Shown: piece after piece, positions 8,678-16,830 of the stretch | How positions within the stretch are numbered: the stretch's first letter is position 1 | How the letters are laid out: each line of letters starts with the position of its first letter | Notes under the pieces: generated by a model | Told to the model about the DNA's origin: nothing | Databases searched by the model: none | Seen by the model: the letters and a program-made list of their open reading frames with translations, nothing else | Made by a program: the position numbers and the translations under genes | NCBI RefSeq assembly: GCF_004345615.1 | Contig: NZ_SLWK01000001.1 | Coordinates: 372,001 to 436,000, forward strand | Reading direction: 5' to 3' | Origin: Natronoflexus pectinivorans | GTDB lineage: Bacteria; Bacteroidota; Bacteroidia; Bacteroidales; Marinilabiliaceae | Length of the DNA: 64,000 nt

Positions 8678-9583
8678 TCAGTTCTTATACGCCTGAAGAA
8701 AAAAGTCTACCATCATATTTATATATTCCTCTTCATGAACACCCGGCCCATGACCTCCATTCTCAACAATCACTAATTCGCTATCAGCTCCAGCATCATT
8801 AAGGGCTTCATATAGGACTTCGCTCTGACAATGTGGAACAACCCTGTCGTTGTTTCCGTGGAAAATAAGAAATGGAGGTGAGTTAGGCGAGGCATAAGTA
8901 GTGGGGCTGGCAAGCAGCGTTTTAGTTTGATTCTCCTGAATAGCCCCCCCTATATAACGAGATGCAGGTGAATTAACATCATCATGAATAAAATCTGTTC
9001 CACCGCATGAATCCATTATCAACATGTTTGTAGGAGGAAACCAGGCAACCACAGCATCAACCGAACTGCAAAAATCAAGGTATTTCCCAACTTCTCCCTC
9101 CAAATCAACCTCCTGACCTTCAAGCGTGAAACTCTTGACATTTCGGGTAACTCCTGCCATAGCAGCAAGGTTACCACCTGAAGAACTGCCACTAATTCCT
9201 ATAAAAGAAGTATCCAACCTGTATTTCTCAGCATTGGCTCTGATGTACCTGATGACTGCTTTAACATCATGGATTTGAGCAGGAAACAAAGCATTCCAAC
9301 TGGCACGATGATTTGGGGTGACTACTGCAAACCCCGCATCCAGCAAAGATTTTCCTATTGTATTCATATCAGCTCCCTTAGAACTGTTTGACAACCATGC
9401 ACTCCCATAAATGTATACTATAACGGGGTAACTGCTTTTCTCCACAGATGGAAGGTAGATGTCCATATTATGATATGACAAGGTATCAGTGGCATAATTA
9501 ACATTCTCCCATTTTTTCGAATAGTCCTGAGCTATAAGTGGAATATTTAAAAGTAAAAACAAAGTAAGTATATATACCTTCAT
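8678..9583 (-). CDS. secreted alpha/beta-hydrolase, probable carbohydrate esterase
   Basis: 301 residues with an N-terminal signal peptide (cleavage near NIPLIAQ, residue 19). The fold is that of the hormone-sensitive-lipase/acetyl-esterase branch of alpha/beta-hydrolases. An oxyanion segment (VIVYIYGSAW) is followed by the nucleophile elbow GISGSSSGG, with Ser134 the likely nucleophile. The acid Asp246 lies in HGNNDRVVP and His278 in NGGHGPG. Relatives include acetyl-xylan esterases and feruloyl esterases that remove acyl groups from xylan. Its place between GH30 and GH51 supports de-esterification of arabinoxylan (inference); the acyl group cannot be read from the sequence. Position 164 bases upstream of the GH51 stop is occupied by a long hairpin that may separate transcripts. 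Confidence 0.82.
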   Translation of the reverse strand: MKVYILTLFLLLNIPLIAQDYSKKWENVNYATDTLSYHNMDIYLPSVEKSSYPVIVYIYGSAWLSNSSKGADMNTIGKSLLDAGFAVVTPNHRASWNALFPAQIHDVKAVIRYIRANAEKYRLDTSFIGISGSSSGGNLAAMAGVTRNVKSFTLEGQEVDLEGEVGKYLDFCSSVDAVVAWFPPTNMLIMDSCGGTDFIHDDVNSPASRYIGGAIQENQTKTLLASPTTYASPNSPPFLIFHGNNDRVVPHCQSEVLYEALNDAGADSELVIVENGGHGPGVHEEEYINMMVDFFLQAYKN

Positions 9584-9632
9584 AATAGATTTTCATTAGG
9601 ATTTTTACTGGCAAGACTGAAGCTGGTTGAAG

Positions 9633-9679
9633 ATTGAAGCTGCTAATTAGATACTATAATCTATATAAGCAGCTTCAAT
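9633..9679 (-). terminator. long hairpin after GH51
   Basis: A perfect 12-bp inverted repeat (9633-9644 with 9668-9679) encloses a second, inner stem (TAGAT/ATCTA). It lies directly downstream of the GH51 stop codon (9692). The U-tract is poor, so it could also be an mRNA-stabilising hairpin. Confidence 0.55.
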
Positions 9680-9691
9680 AGTATTCAAATA

Positions 9692-11290
9692 TTAATTTCT
9701 GGTTGTGATTGAAAGAACTGTCACAGATTGAGGTTGCACTGTAACTGAAACCTTGTTACGAGAAGCCTGTGCTTTAATCTCTTTAGGCTTAACGTTATTG
9801 GGGTTGTCAAAGGTATTAACTGCATCAATCGCATTTGCATAAAGTGTTTCCCCTTTAACGTTTCTGATTGAATATCCGTCCAGAGAAAGGTCAAAGGTTG
9901 CTCTATTATTAGGGTCAATATTGGTTATAGCAACATAGATCTGACCATCTTTTCCTTTTGCTGCGATGGCATCAACCTTTGGAAGGCTGATATCTCCAAC
10001 CTTATAAACTCCGGGATCGAAATTAATTGCAAGGCGTGTTGCATCCTGAAAAGGTACATACATTCTAAATACATGGTAAGTAGGTGTTAATACCATTTTT
10101 TCATTCTCGGTATGAATCACTGACTGCAAAACGTTGACCATCTGCGCAAGATTGGCTCCATGTACTCTCTCAGCATGACGTGTGAATATATTAAAATTCA
10201 AAGCAGCAATTACAGCATCACGTTGCGAATTTTGCTGAATCAGGAAACCAGGCTCTGTACCTTCAGTAGGTGCCAGCCAGCTACCCCATTCTGAAACCAG
10301 GATTGAAACTTCCGTGTCGGGATCATATTTATCCATTATAGCCCTGTTGTTGGCAATATACTGATCCATTCCAAGCGCTTCTTCAAGAACTTCAGCGTAT
10401 TGTAGTTCATTAAATCCAGTTGCAGGAATTTCCGCCGGCCAGCCACCACGAGTGTAGTTATGAATAGCAAGGCCTTGCAGATCCCAGGTCCAGGTACGGT
10501 CTGCCCATGCCGCCATAATAGCCTCAGTATAACCAAAACTATATTCGTCAAATGAATCAGGTCCAACCGCTACAAATTGAGTGTTTACGTTTGGATTGTA
10601 ATTGCTGGTAAAAGTTAAATGTCTTTTAAGTTCGGTTATATATTCCTCTGGGGTAAAGGGGCCTCCACATCCCCAAGTTTCATTACCAATTCCCCAGAAA
10701 AGAACTTCGTATGGCTCAGGATTGCCATTACGTGCTCTTTCATCTCCAAGGGCAGTCCCTGTTGCAGTTAGATATTCCAACCAATCGGATGCGTCCTTTA
10801 CAGACCCTGATCCAACATTGGCAGAAACAAATGCATCAGAGCCAATCTGAGCTAAAAAGTCAAAAAACTCGTGTGAACCAAAAGTATTTGGTTCAACAGC
10901 TCCTCCCCAGCTCACATTTATTCTTTTTCTTCTTTCCTCTGGTGTACCAATCCCTTCGCGCCAATGATACCTGTCGGCAAAGCAACCGCCCGGCCACCTT
11001 ACATTTGGCACTTTAATTTCTTTTAAAGCCTCAACCACATCATTTCTAATCCCTCTGGTATTAGGGATATCTGAATCGGGACCTACCCAAATACCTCCAT
11101 AGATACCAAATCCCAAATGTTCGGCAAAATGTCCAAAGATATTTCTATTAATTACAGGCCCTTGCTGCGAAGGTTCAATAGTAACTTTAACCGTATTCTG
11201 CCCTTGAGCAGAAGTTATTTGAGATAAAAATAACAGCGCCACAAAGCTTATGTAGGCACCTAATTTTAAATAATTAACTGAATGTTTCAT
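9692..11290 (-). CDS. GH51 alpha-L-arabinofuranosidase
   Basis: 532 residues with a signal peptide (about 1-28, SQITSAQ). Full-length GH51: the barrel begins with the family motif NIFGHFAEHLGFGIYGGIW. Then come VRWPGGCFADRYHW, the acid/base Glu204 (WGIGNETWGCGG) and the nucleophile Glu334 (LVSEWGSW), followed by a C-terminal beta-sandwich. These enzymes release terminal alpha-L-arabinofuranose from arabinoxylan and arabinan with retention. A signal peptide without lipobox suggests periplasmic location. It lies between a GH43 and an esterase gene on the same strand, consistent with removing arabinosyl side chains. The family call is very secure; the preferred substrate (xylan or arabinan) is inferred from neighbours. 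Confidence 0.95.
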   Translation of the reverse strand: MKHSVNYLKLGAYISFVALLFLSQITSAQGQNTVKVTIEPSQQGPVINRNIFGHFAEHLGFGIYGGIWVGPDSDIPNTRGIRNDVVEALKEIKVPNVRWPGGCFADRYHWREGIGTPEERRKRINVSWGGAVEPNTFGSHEFFDFLAQIGSDAFVSANVGSGSVKDASDWLEYLTATGTALGDERARNGNPEPYEVLFWGIGNETWGCGGPFTPEEYITELKRHLTFTSNYNPNVNTQFVAVGPDSFDEYSFGYTEAIMAAWADRTWTWDLQGLAIHNYTRGGWPAEIPATGFNELQYAEVLEEALGMDQYIANNRAIMDKYDPDTEVSILVSEWGSWLAPTEGTEPGFLIQQNSQRDAVIAALNFNIFTRHAERVHGANLAQMVNVLQSVIHTENEKMVLTPTYHVFRMYVPFQDATRLAINFDPGVYKVGDISLPKVDAIAAKGKDGQIYVAITNIDPNNRATFDLSLDGYSIRNVKGETLYANAIDAVNTFDNPNNVKPKEIKAQASRNKVSVTVQPQSVTVLSITTRN

Positions 11291-11377
11291 CCGTTTTCTT
11301 ATTTTATATTAAACAATTAAGACAAATTCAAAATATGGCTAAAAATCTTCCTTAAACTTAATGCTTAATGGCAACTC

Positions 11378-12958
11378 TTACCAACTAATGCTATCTGATA
11401 TTTTATAATGACCAAAATCAACATAACCTCCTGATGATTTGGTTGCATAATTAAATAAACCAAAACGATAACCCATGAAATGCTCCATCAACGTGTATTG
11501 CATATTAAGCTCATTACCTATTTGTTCCCAGTCTTTTCCATTTAGGCTGTAAAAAAATCGGGCGACATCGGCTCTGTCTCTAAAATCGCATTCAACTTTC
11601 AGATACACTGTTGATTGATCCAGCGGAAAACTTTCTATCTCTTCAAGAGTATCACCCTGGTTGCTGATCATAAAAACACTTTTAACTCCATTTTCATATT
11701 TTACACCCACTTTGCCATACATACGCTGAAATGCGGTTAACCCTGCAAAATCGCCCTCTTTCATATTATCAACTTCAATAACAGTAGAAGCTGAACTTAC
11801 AGGGCCAAAAGTACGCTGGGTAAGTGTATTTCTTGCCTTTTGCAACTCATCAACAACGGTTCCTGTCCTTAAGCGTAAAAACCCTTCACGCTCTCTTACT
11901 GACCACAATTCGTTTACCGGATTATGATTCCATTGCCATACCAGCGGCAGATCTGGGTCGTTTGCTCCCCGTTTAAAATCATCTGACGAAACGATTCCCG
12001 GCATTAAACCTCTGCTCGCAGGTAGATCAAGAGTATCAGGAACGACTCCGTCAATTCCCAATACCGGCCATCCATCTTCCCATCTCATTGGCATAAGGTA
12101 CGGTATACGCCCCACTGACCCAAAATCACGAAACATATATGCATACCAATCTCCCTCGGGTGTATCAATAACGGATCCTTGAGCAATTCCCCTATCACTT
12201 AATAACACGCGTCCTTCGTATGGCCCGGTTATCTCTTTTGCACGATGTACCAAAACAGTTCTCATACCATTTCGAGGCCACGTTATATTAAAAACGTAGT
12301 ACATTCCATCGTGCTTATAAAGCTGTGTTCCTTCAGCAGGAAGCATTAAATCTTCTGCAACAACTTTTCCGGCCTCAGCAATAATTATTTTATTAATCCC
12401 ATTTGGCTTAATCCCGGATAAATCGTCCTTAAGTTCTACAATACGAACATCGCCACCTCCATATAACATATATACTTTCCCGTTATCGAAAACCAGTGAA
12501 TGGTCATGGAGGACAGGTGAAAATGAGATCTCTTTCCATGGTTCATTCTCGGGGTCTCGCGTAGTATAAATGTGGGTTTTCCCGGATGTTGCAGAGAAAG
12601 TTGAAGCATAAAACATTCCATTATGATACCGAATACTTGGAGCCCAGGAGCCTCTTCCGTATGAACGTTGATCATTTTCAAGGTTCATCGCATCATTATC
12701 AACAAGAGAGTTATAAGCATAGCTTATAATTTCCCAATTTATTAAATCATATGATTTCATAATTGGCAAGCCCGGGTTCATGTGCATAGTAGTGCTTGCT
12801 GAGTAGTAAACATCTCCTACCCTCACCATGGCTACATCAGGCACATCCGCCCATATAACAGGGTTTGTAGCTCTTTCTTTTGCATCTCCTATACTTGTTT
12901 GGGATTTACATCCTGCTATTAGGAAGACAACCAAAAAAAGACTCAGAAAACTTTTCAT
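11378..12958 (-). CDS. GH43 (subfamily 12-like) beta-xylosidase/arabinofuranosidase lipoprotein
   Basis: The start at 12958 gives 526 residues and a clear lipoprotein signal (MKSFLSLFLVVFLIAGC, Cys17); the longer frame to 13069 would bury it. The propeller has NPVIWADVPDVAMVRVGDVYY with base Asp41, TTMHMNPGLPIMKS, GSWAPSIRYHNGMFY, Asp152 (HDHSLVF) and general acid Glu209 (LPAEGTQLYK). The stretch about 320-526 is the concanavalin-like C-terminal domain common in these GH43 enzymes. The motif set matches subfamily 12 enzymes, which act on arabinosyl or xylosyl linkages of arabinoxylan (family knowledge). The expected PDP near the base reads PDVAM here, a small deviation. A terminator-like hairpin lies upstream (13026-13065). 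Confidence 0.88.
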   Translation of the reverse strand: MKSFLSLFLVVFLIAGCKSQTSIGDAKERATNPVIWADVPDVAMVRVGDVYYSASTTMHMNPGLPIMKSYDLINWEIISYAYNSLVDNDAMNLENDQRSYGRGSWAPSIRYHNGMFYASTFSATSGKTHIYTTRDPENEPWKEISFSPVLHDHSLVFDNGKVYMLYGGGDVRIVELKDDLSGIKPNGINKIIIAEAGKVVAEDLMLPAEGTQLYKHDGMYYVFNITWPRNGMRTVLVHRAKEITGPYEGRVLLSDRGIAQGSVIDTPEGDWYAYMFRDFGSVGRIPYLMPMRWEDGWPVLGIDGVVPDTLDLPASRGLMPGIVSSDDFKRGANDPDLPLVWQWNHNPVNELWSVREREGFLRLRTGTVVDELQKARNTLTQRTFGPVSSASTVIEVDNMKEGDFAGLTAFQRMYGKVGVKYENGVKSVFMISNQGDTLEEIESFPLDQSTVYLKVECDFRDRADVARFFYSLNGKDWEQIGNELNMQYTLMEHFMGYRFGLFNYATKSSGGYVDFGHYKISDSISW

Positions 12959-13025
12959 ACTTGTAATATTTAAATAATAAAATCTATTATAATTCCATAC
13001 TAATACTAAAAGGTGAATTTCGAAC

Positions 13026-13065
13026 AAAACCTTTATCCAGCCGCTGATGCGGGGATAAAGGTTTT
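13026..13065 (-). terminator. terminator after the first GH43-CBM6 gene
   Basis: A 13-bp perfect stem (13026-13038 with 13053-13065) encloses an inner CCGC/GCGG hairpin. It lies just past the stop codon at 13116 of the GH43-CBM6 gene and ahead of the next GH43 gene, so the two are probably separate transcripts. Confidence 0.7.
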
Positions 13066-13115
13066 GCAATCATTAAAAGATTTTCGAAACAAATATCATA
13101 ATTTCTATCTCGTTT

Positions 13116-14492
13116 CTAACGACTGAACTGCCACCAATCAAAGTTGAATAAGTTTCCTTCACCGCCGGTGAATACAAAATATACATCATGAACACCTCTC
13201 ACCCTCTTAACCTTACAAGATTTAACTGCCCAATTTTTATCTCCTCCTGTATTTTCAACTTTGCATGTTCCCAATAGCTCACCATCAACACCTCCTATTC
13301 GGATTTCAATATTACCTCCTGCCCTTCCGGATGCTACAGAGGCTTTAAAATTTCTCGCTCCACGACCAAAATCAACGTCACGAACTTTAATGTAGTTCCC
13401 ATTATTGATATTGGTAACAAAAACGCCTGTTTTTTCATCTCGGTCAATGTTCAAACCTTCAGACCAGGCAATGGTTTCAGCTTCAACCCTGATAAATGGG
13501 TTTAAGTTAGCCACTCCATTAACAATTCCCTCTCTGGTTGGAATAATTTCAGGGAATGAGCCATCTGCGTTAAATTCGAACTGTTCAACACAAACAGAAC
13601 GGTTAAATCCGCCACCACCTGGCAATTCTTCGCTGTGATAAAAGAAATAGGAATTACCCTTATAATCAATAACTCCCGGATGGTTTGTAAATGCAAGTCC
13701 CGGATGACGACCCATTATTATTCCCTGATATGTCCAGGGTCCTTCTGCTGTAGGCGCTGTTGAATAGGCAATATATTCCGGAATACCAACGGCGGCAAAT
13801 ATCATGTAATAGATATCGCCTCTTTTGTAGAGCCATGGAGCCTCTTCGTAATTGGTTGTATATCTGTCACTAGGTTCAGTTCTTTCTCCAAAAGCTTCAG
13901 GCGTCATTTCCAGAGAGACCACTCCATTATTCCCAATGCTTTTATCAAAAGAGATCATGTCCTCATTAAGCTTAACATAATGCAGATCGGGATTTCCCCA
14001 ATATAAATAAGCCTGACCATCATCGTCGATAAAAACTGTAGGGTCAATATCATCCCATATATAGTCAGATGAGCGCACTAATCTGCGTCCAATTGGGTCT
14101 TTAAATGGCCCATACGGTCTGTCAGCCACCAAAACACCAATTCCGTCTCCGTGGATTGGGCAATAGAGATAAAACTTACCGTTACGTTCAATGGCTTGAG
14201 GAGCCCATGCTCCGTTTTCTACATTAGACCATTTAAAGTCTTCCAATGAAGCAACAGTTCCATAAGCAGTCCAATTCACCATATCGGTAGTTGAAAACAA
14301 CTGCCAGTCGTGCATGGTAAAGAAATTGGAAGTTGTATGCTCATCGTGTGTTGTGTAAACAAACAATGTGTCATTGTATATCATTGGAGCTGGATCCGCT
14401 GTGAACATGGTTTGCACAAAAGGGTTTTGGGCATTTGTTACGAAGAACATCAAACTGGCTATCAAAGCCACACTTAATCTTAACACTCTCAT
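13116..14492 (-). CDS. GH43 (subfamily 29-like) with C-terminal CBM6
   Basis: 458 residues with a signal peptide (about 1-21, FFVTNAQ). The GH43 propeller covers about 25-320, with base Asp33 (FTADPAPMIYND), Asp150 (DDIDPTVFIDDDGQAYLYWG) and acid Glu217 (NYEEAPWLYKR). Residues about 330-458 are a CBM6 beta-sandwich: RVEAETIAWSEG, a GNYIKVRDVDFG segment and a DVYFVFTGGEGNLFNFDWWQF ending characteristic of CBM6. Subfamily 29 enzymes are mainly alpha-L-arabinofuranosidases, and CBM6 often binds xylan. A paralogue with the same architecture lies at 42291-43649. The gene starts 13 bases after the GH97 stop, so the two are co-transcribed. Confidence 0.9.
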   Translation of the reverse strand: MRVLRLSVALIASLMFFVTNAQNPFVQTMFTADPAPMIYNDTLFVYTTHDEHTTSNFFTMHDWQLFSTTDMVNWTAYGTVASLEDFKWSNVENGAWAPQAIERNGKFYLYCPIHGDGIGVLVADRPYGPFKDPIGRRLVRSSDYIWDDIDPTVFIDDDGQAYLYWGNPDLHYVKLNEDMISFDKSIGNNGVVSLEMTPEAFGERTEPSDRYTTNYEEAPWLYKRGDIYYMIFAAVGIPEYIAYSTAPTAEGPWTYQGIIMGRHPGLAFTNHPGVIDYKGNSYFFYHSEELPGGGGFNRSVCVEQFEFNADGSFPEIIPTREGIVNGVANLNPFIRVEAETIAWSEGLNIDRDEKTGVFVTNINNGNYIKVRDVDFGRGARNFKASVASGRAGGNIEIRIGGVDGELLGTCKVENTGGDKNWAVKSCKVKRVRGVHDVYFVFTGGEGNLFNFDWWQFSR

Positions 14493-14505
14493 ATTATATT
14501 ATTTT

Positions 14506-16452
14506 TTATTTGGTTAATACAAAGCCACCGTTTGGCTGAATCGTTACGTTAAAGCGACCATTGGCAGGAACTCTGGTTGTTTCCATAAAAGGAGTCCCAT
14601 CCCTTTTGTCGTTATACATTGTTACCGTTTGACCTGCCATCATTGGCAAATCAATAGTTATCCTTTTGGCTGAAGTTTCAGCATTGACACCTGCAATATA
14701 CCAATCCTGACCATTGCGACGAGCGATTACGCTATATTTACCTGGCGTTCCGGCAATGTATCTGGTTTCGTCCCACAACACAGGAATATTTCGCATAAAT
14801 TCAATAGCAAAGTCCGGAGCATCGGTTAAATTATTTGGTGTAAGCGCAAAAAACTGAACAGGATTTTGGAATAGAATTCCTGTTGCAAGTTGGAAGATAT
14901 CAGTAGTTAATCGCTTTTGGCCTTCCTGGTTTCCACGATTTAGGTATTTATTAAGAATAACTCCACCAAATTCCATGCTGGCCACAGAGTTACGAATAAA
15001 TGGGTGTAAGGTGGCGTAGAATGCTTCCTTCTCACGGGTATCTTGTACAAAAACCAACATTTCAGAAGCCAAAACAGCTTCGCTTCCGACAAAATTAGGG
15101 TACATTCTTTCCCATCCCCGTGGCAATGTTGCGCCATGAAAATTAACCATTAAACCATAATCGTTGGCATCGGACATGATGTCTTCGTATAATCTCATAG
15201 TTTCCTGTTTGTCTCCACCCAGAAAATCTACTTTAATTCCTTTTACGCCAACCTCCTGCAACCACCTCATCTCTTTCTTTCGCTCAATTGAAGTGTTCAT
15301 CTTGTTGATTGGAGTTTGAAAAGCATCATTAAATGAGCCATTGGAGTTGTACCATAAGAAAACCCCAACATTTTTCGAACGGGCATATCTTATCAACTCT
15401 TCCATTCTGTCGTAGCCGATTCTTTCGTCCCACCATGCATCAATCAGGATAAATTCAAAATCAAGAGCTTCAGCCAAATCAATGTATTTCACCTGATCTT
15501 CGTAATTCATACTTGGATCCTGCCAAATAATCCAGCTCCACGTGCTACGTCCAAACTGATAATCAATAGAAGGCTTGTAAAGTGGCTCAACAACATCCCA
15601 CATAATGGTTGTTTCAACGATGGGTGCAAGATTTTCACCAACCGTAATTGTTCTCCAAGGAGTTACTCCAGGTAGACCCAGCTGTATACCTGAACTACCA
15701 AAACCGTTATTTTGTGCGGGATTTGGATAATCAACGGTAAATACGCCATCGGTGTATTTACTTAAATGTGCAGCGTTAGAAAGACTGCGCACCCCGGTCT
15801 CAGATAAAAGAACCCAGCCATTATCTCCAACCTGAAACAATCCAGGAAATACGTATCCTTCTGAAGATTGATTTCTTTCGATGGGATAATCCGCTTCATA
15901 CCCACTCTCATAACTTGGAGAAGTACGTGCGAATGCTTGCATTGGTCTCATCATATGAGAAAGATAGCTCCTGGTGTAGGACGGAAATCTAAACCCTGTC
16001 GATTCCATTTCCACAACACATGCTCTTGTATCTCCCCACATCGGGAGCTCATAACGAAATGCAATGTCGTTATTGCTTACCTGGAAAAGGACTGAAATCT
16101 CCTTACCATCACCATTTGTAAAGGTTGAGCGCAAAGTATTAGCATGATATTTAATGAAGGAGTGCTTAATTCTATCCTGGGTGTACTCTTTTTCCACAAC
16201 TCCTTCCTCAGAGCCAACATAGCTCATGTTCGTTCGAAAATCGCCCTCATTTGTCAATAACCCCAATGGAGATTTTTCAAGCATTGTATTGCCATTGTAT
16301 TCTACCGAATACATTGCCTGATTATTCTCGACTAGAATGGAAACCTGAAGCTTTCCGTCAGGACTGCCTACACTTGCCACTTGTTGGGCCATAATTGCTG
16401 ATGAAAACAACATCAAACAGATTGACATTAAAATAGAAAAATGAAATCTCAT
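14506..16452 (-). CDS. GH97 retaining-type glycoside hydrolase (alpha-galactosidase-like)
   Basis: 648 residues with a signal peptide (about 1-22, SSAIMAQ). The three-part GH97 layout is visible: an N-terminal beta-sandwich to about 290, the barrel (STWSWIIWQDPSM, FILIDAWWDERIG, VGVFLWYNSNG) and a C-terminal sandwich. Asp409 in GIKVDFLGGDKQ sits at the nucleophile position of retaining GH97 alpha-galactosidases; inverting SusB-type alpha-glucosidases lack it. VNFHGATLPRGWERMYPN follows as expected. The likely product is galactose released from side chains; family members also act on other alpha-linked sugars. It is the first gene of the pair with GH43-CBM6 (13-base gap). A second GH97 lies at 27353-29302. 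Confidence 0.88.
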   Translation of the reverse strand: MRFHFSILMSICLMLFSSAIMAQQVASVGSPDGKLQVSILVENNQAMYSVEYNGNTMLEKSPLGLLTNEGDFRTNMSYVGSEEGVVEKEYTQDRIKHSFIKYHANTLRSTFTNGDGKEISVLFQVSNNDIAFRYELPMWGDTRACVVEMESTGFRFPSYTRSYLSHMMRPMQAFARTSPSYESGYEADYPIERNQSSEGYVFPGLFQVGDNGWVLLSETGVRSLSNAAHLSKYTDGVFTVDYPNPAQNNGFGSSGIQLGLPGVTPWRTITVGENLAPIVETTIMWDVVEPLYKPSIDYQFGRSTWSWIIWQDPSMNYEDQVKYIDLAEALDFEFILIDAWWDERIGYDRMEELIRYARSKNVGVFLWYNSNGSFNDAFQTPINKMNTSIERKKEMRWLQEVGVKGIKVDFLGGDKQETMRLYEDIMSDANDYGLMVNFHGATLPRGWERMYPNFVGSEAVLASEMLVFVQDTREKEAFYATLHPFIRNSVASMEFGGVILNKYLNRGNQEGQKRLTTDIFQLATGILFQNPVQFFALTPNNLTDAPDFAIEFMRNIPVLWDETRYIAGTPGKYSVIARRNGQDWYIAGVNAETSAKRITIDLPMMAGQTVTMYNDKRDGTPFMETTRVPANGRFNVTIQPNGGFVLTK

Positions 16453-16830
16453 AATAAAGAACTATTTAATTTTAATATAAATTTACAAAAACTTCGCCGA
16501 TTAATAATATTAACTCTACTAGGAACTTACCATAATTTCAAATTTTAAATATAATTGAATTTAAAATACCGGATTTTTAGATTTAGATAATTAAGTTAAA
16601 ATCTCAGATATTTCGTTAATGCCTAAATTATGTAAATCAATAAATCTTTAAATCAGCATCTCTCAATTAAGAGCGAGCATGAAGTTCCAACTTAATACCG
16701 AGCAGAGCTCATCATTACTCTTAGTTATTGTTCTGCCGTTACCAATACTTAGAAAAATCCCCATTGACACTCTATTAATACAGCCATTAAAAAGTTTGTT
16801 TGAACTGCAAGAACATTCAATTACATAAAA
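16453..16830. other. gene-free intergenic stretch between GH97 and GH127/146
   Basis: About 380 A/T-rich bases. It should hold the GH97 promoter, but no clear TTTG / TAnnTTTG pair was found on the minus strand, and none of the palindromic leader repeats occur here. Confidence 0.5.
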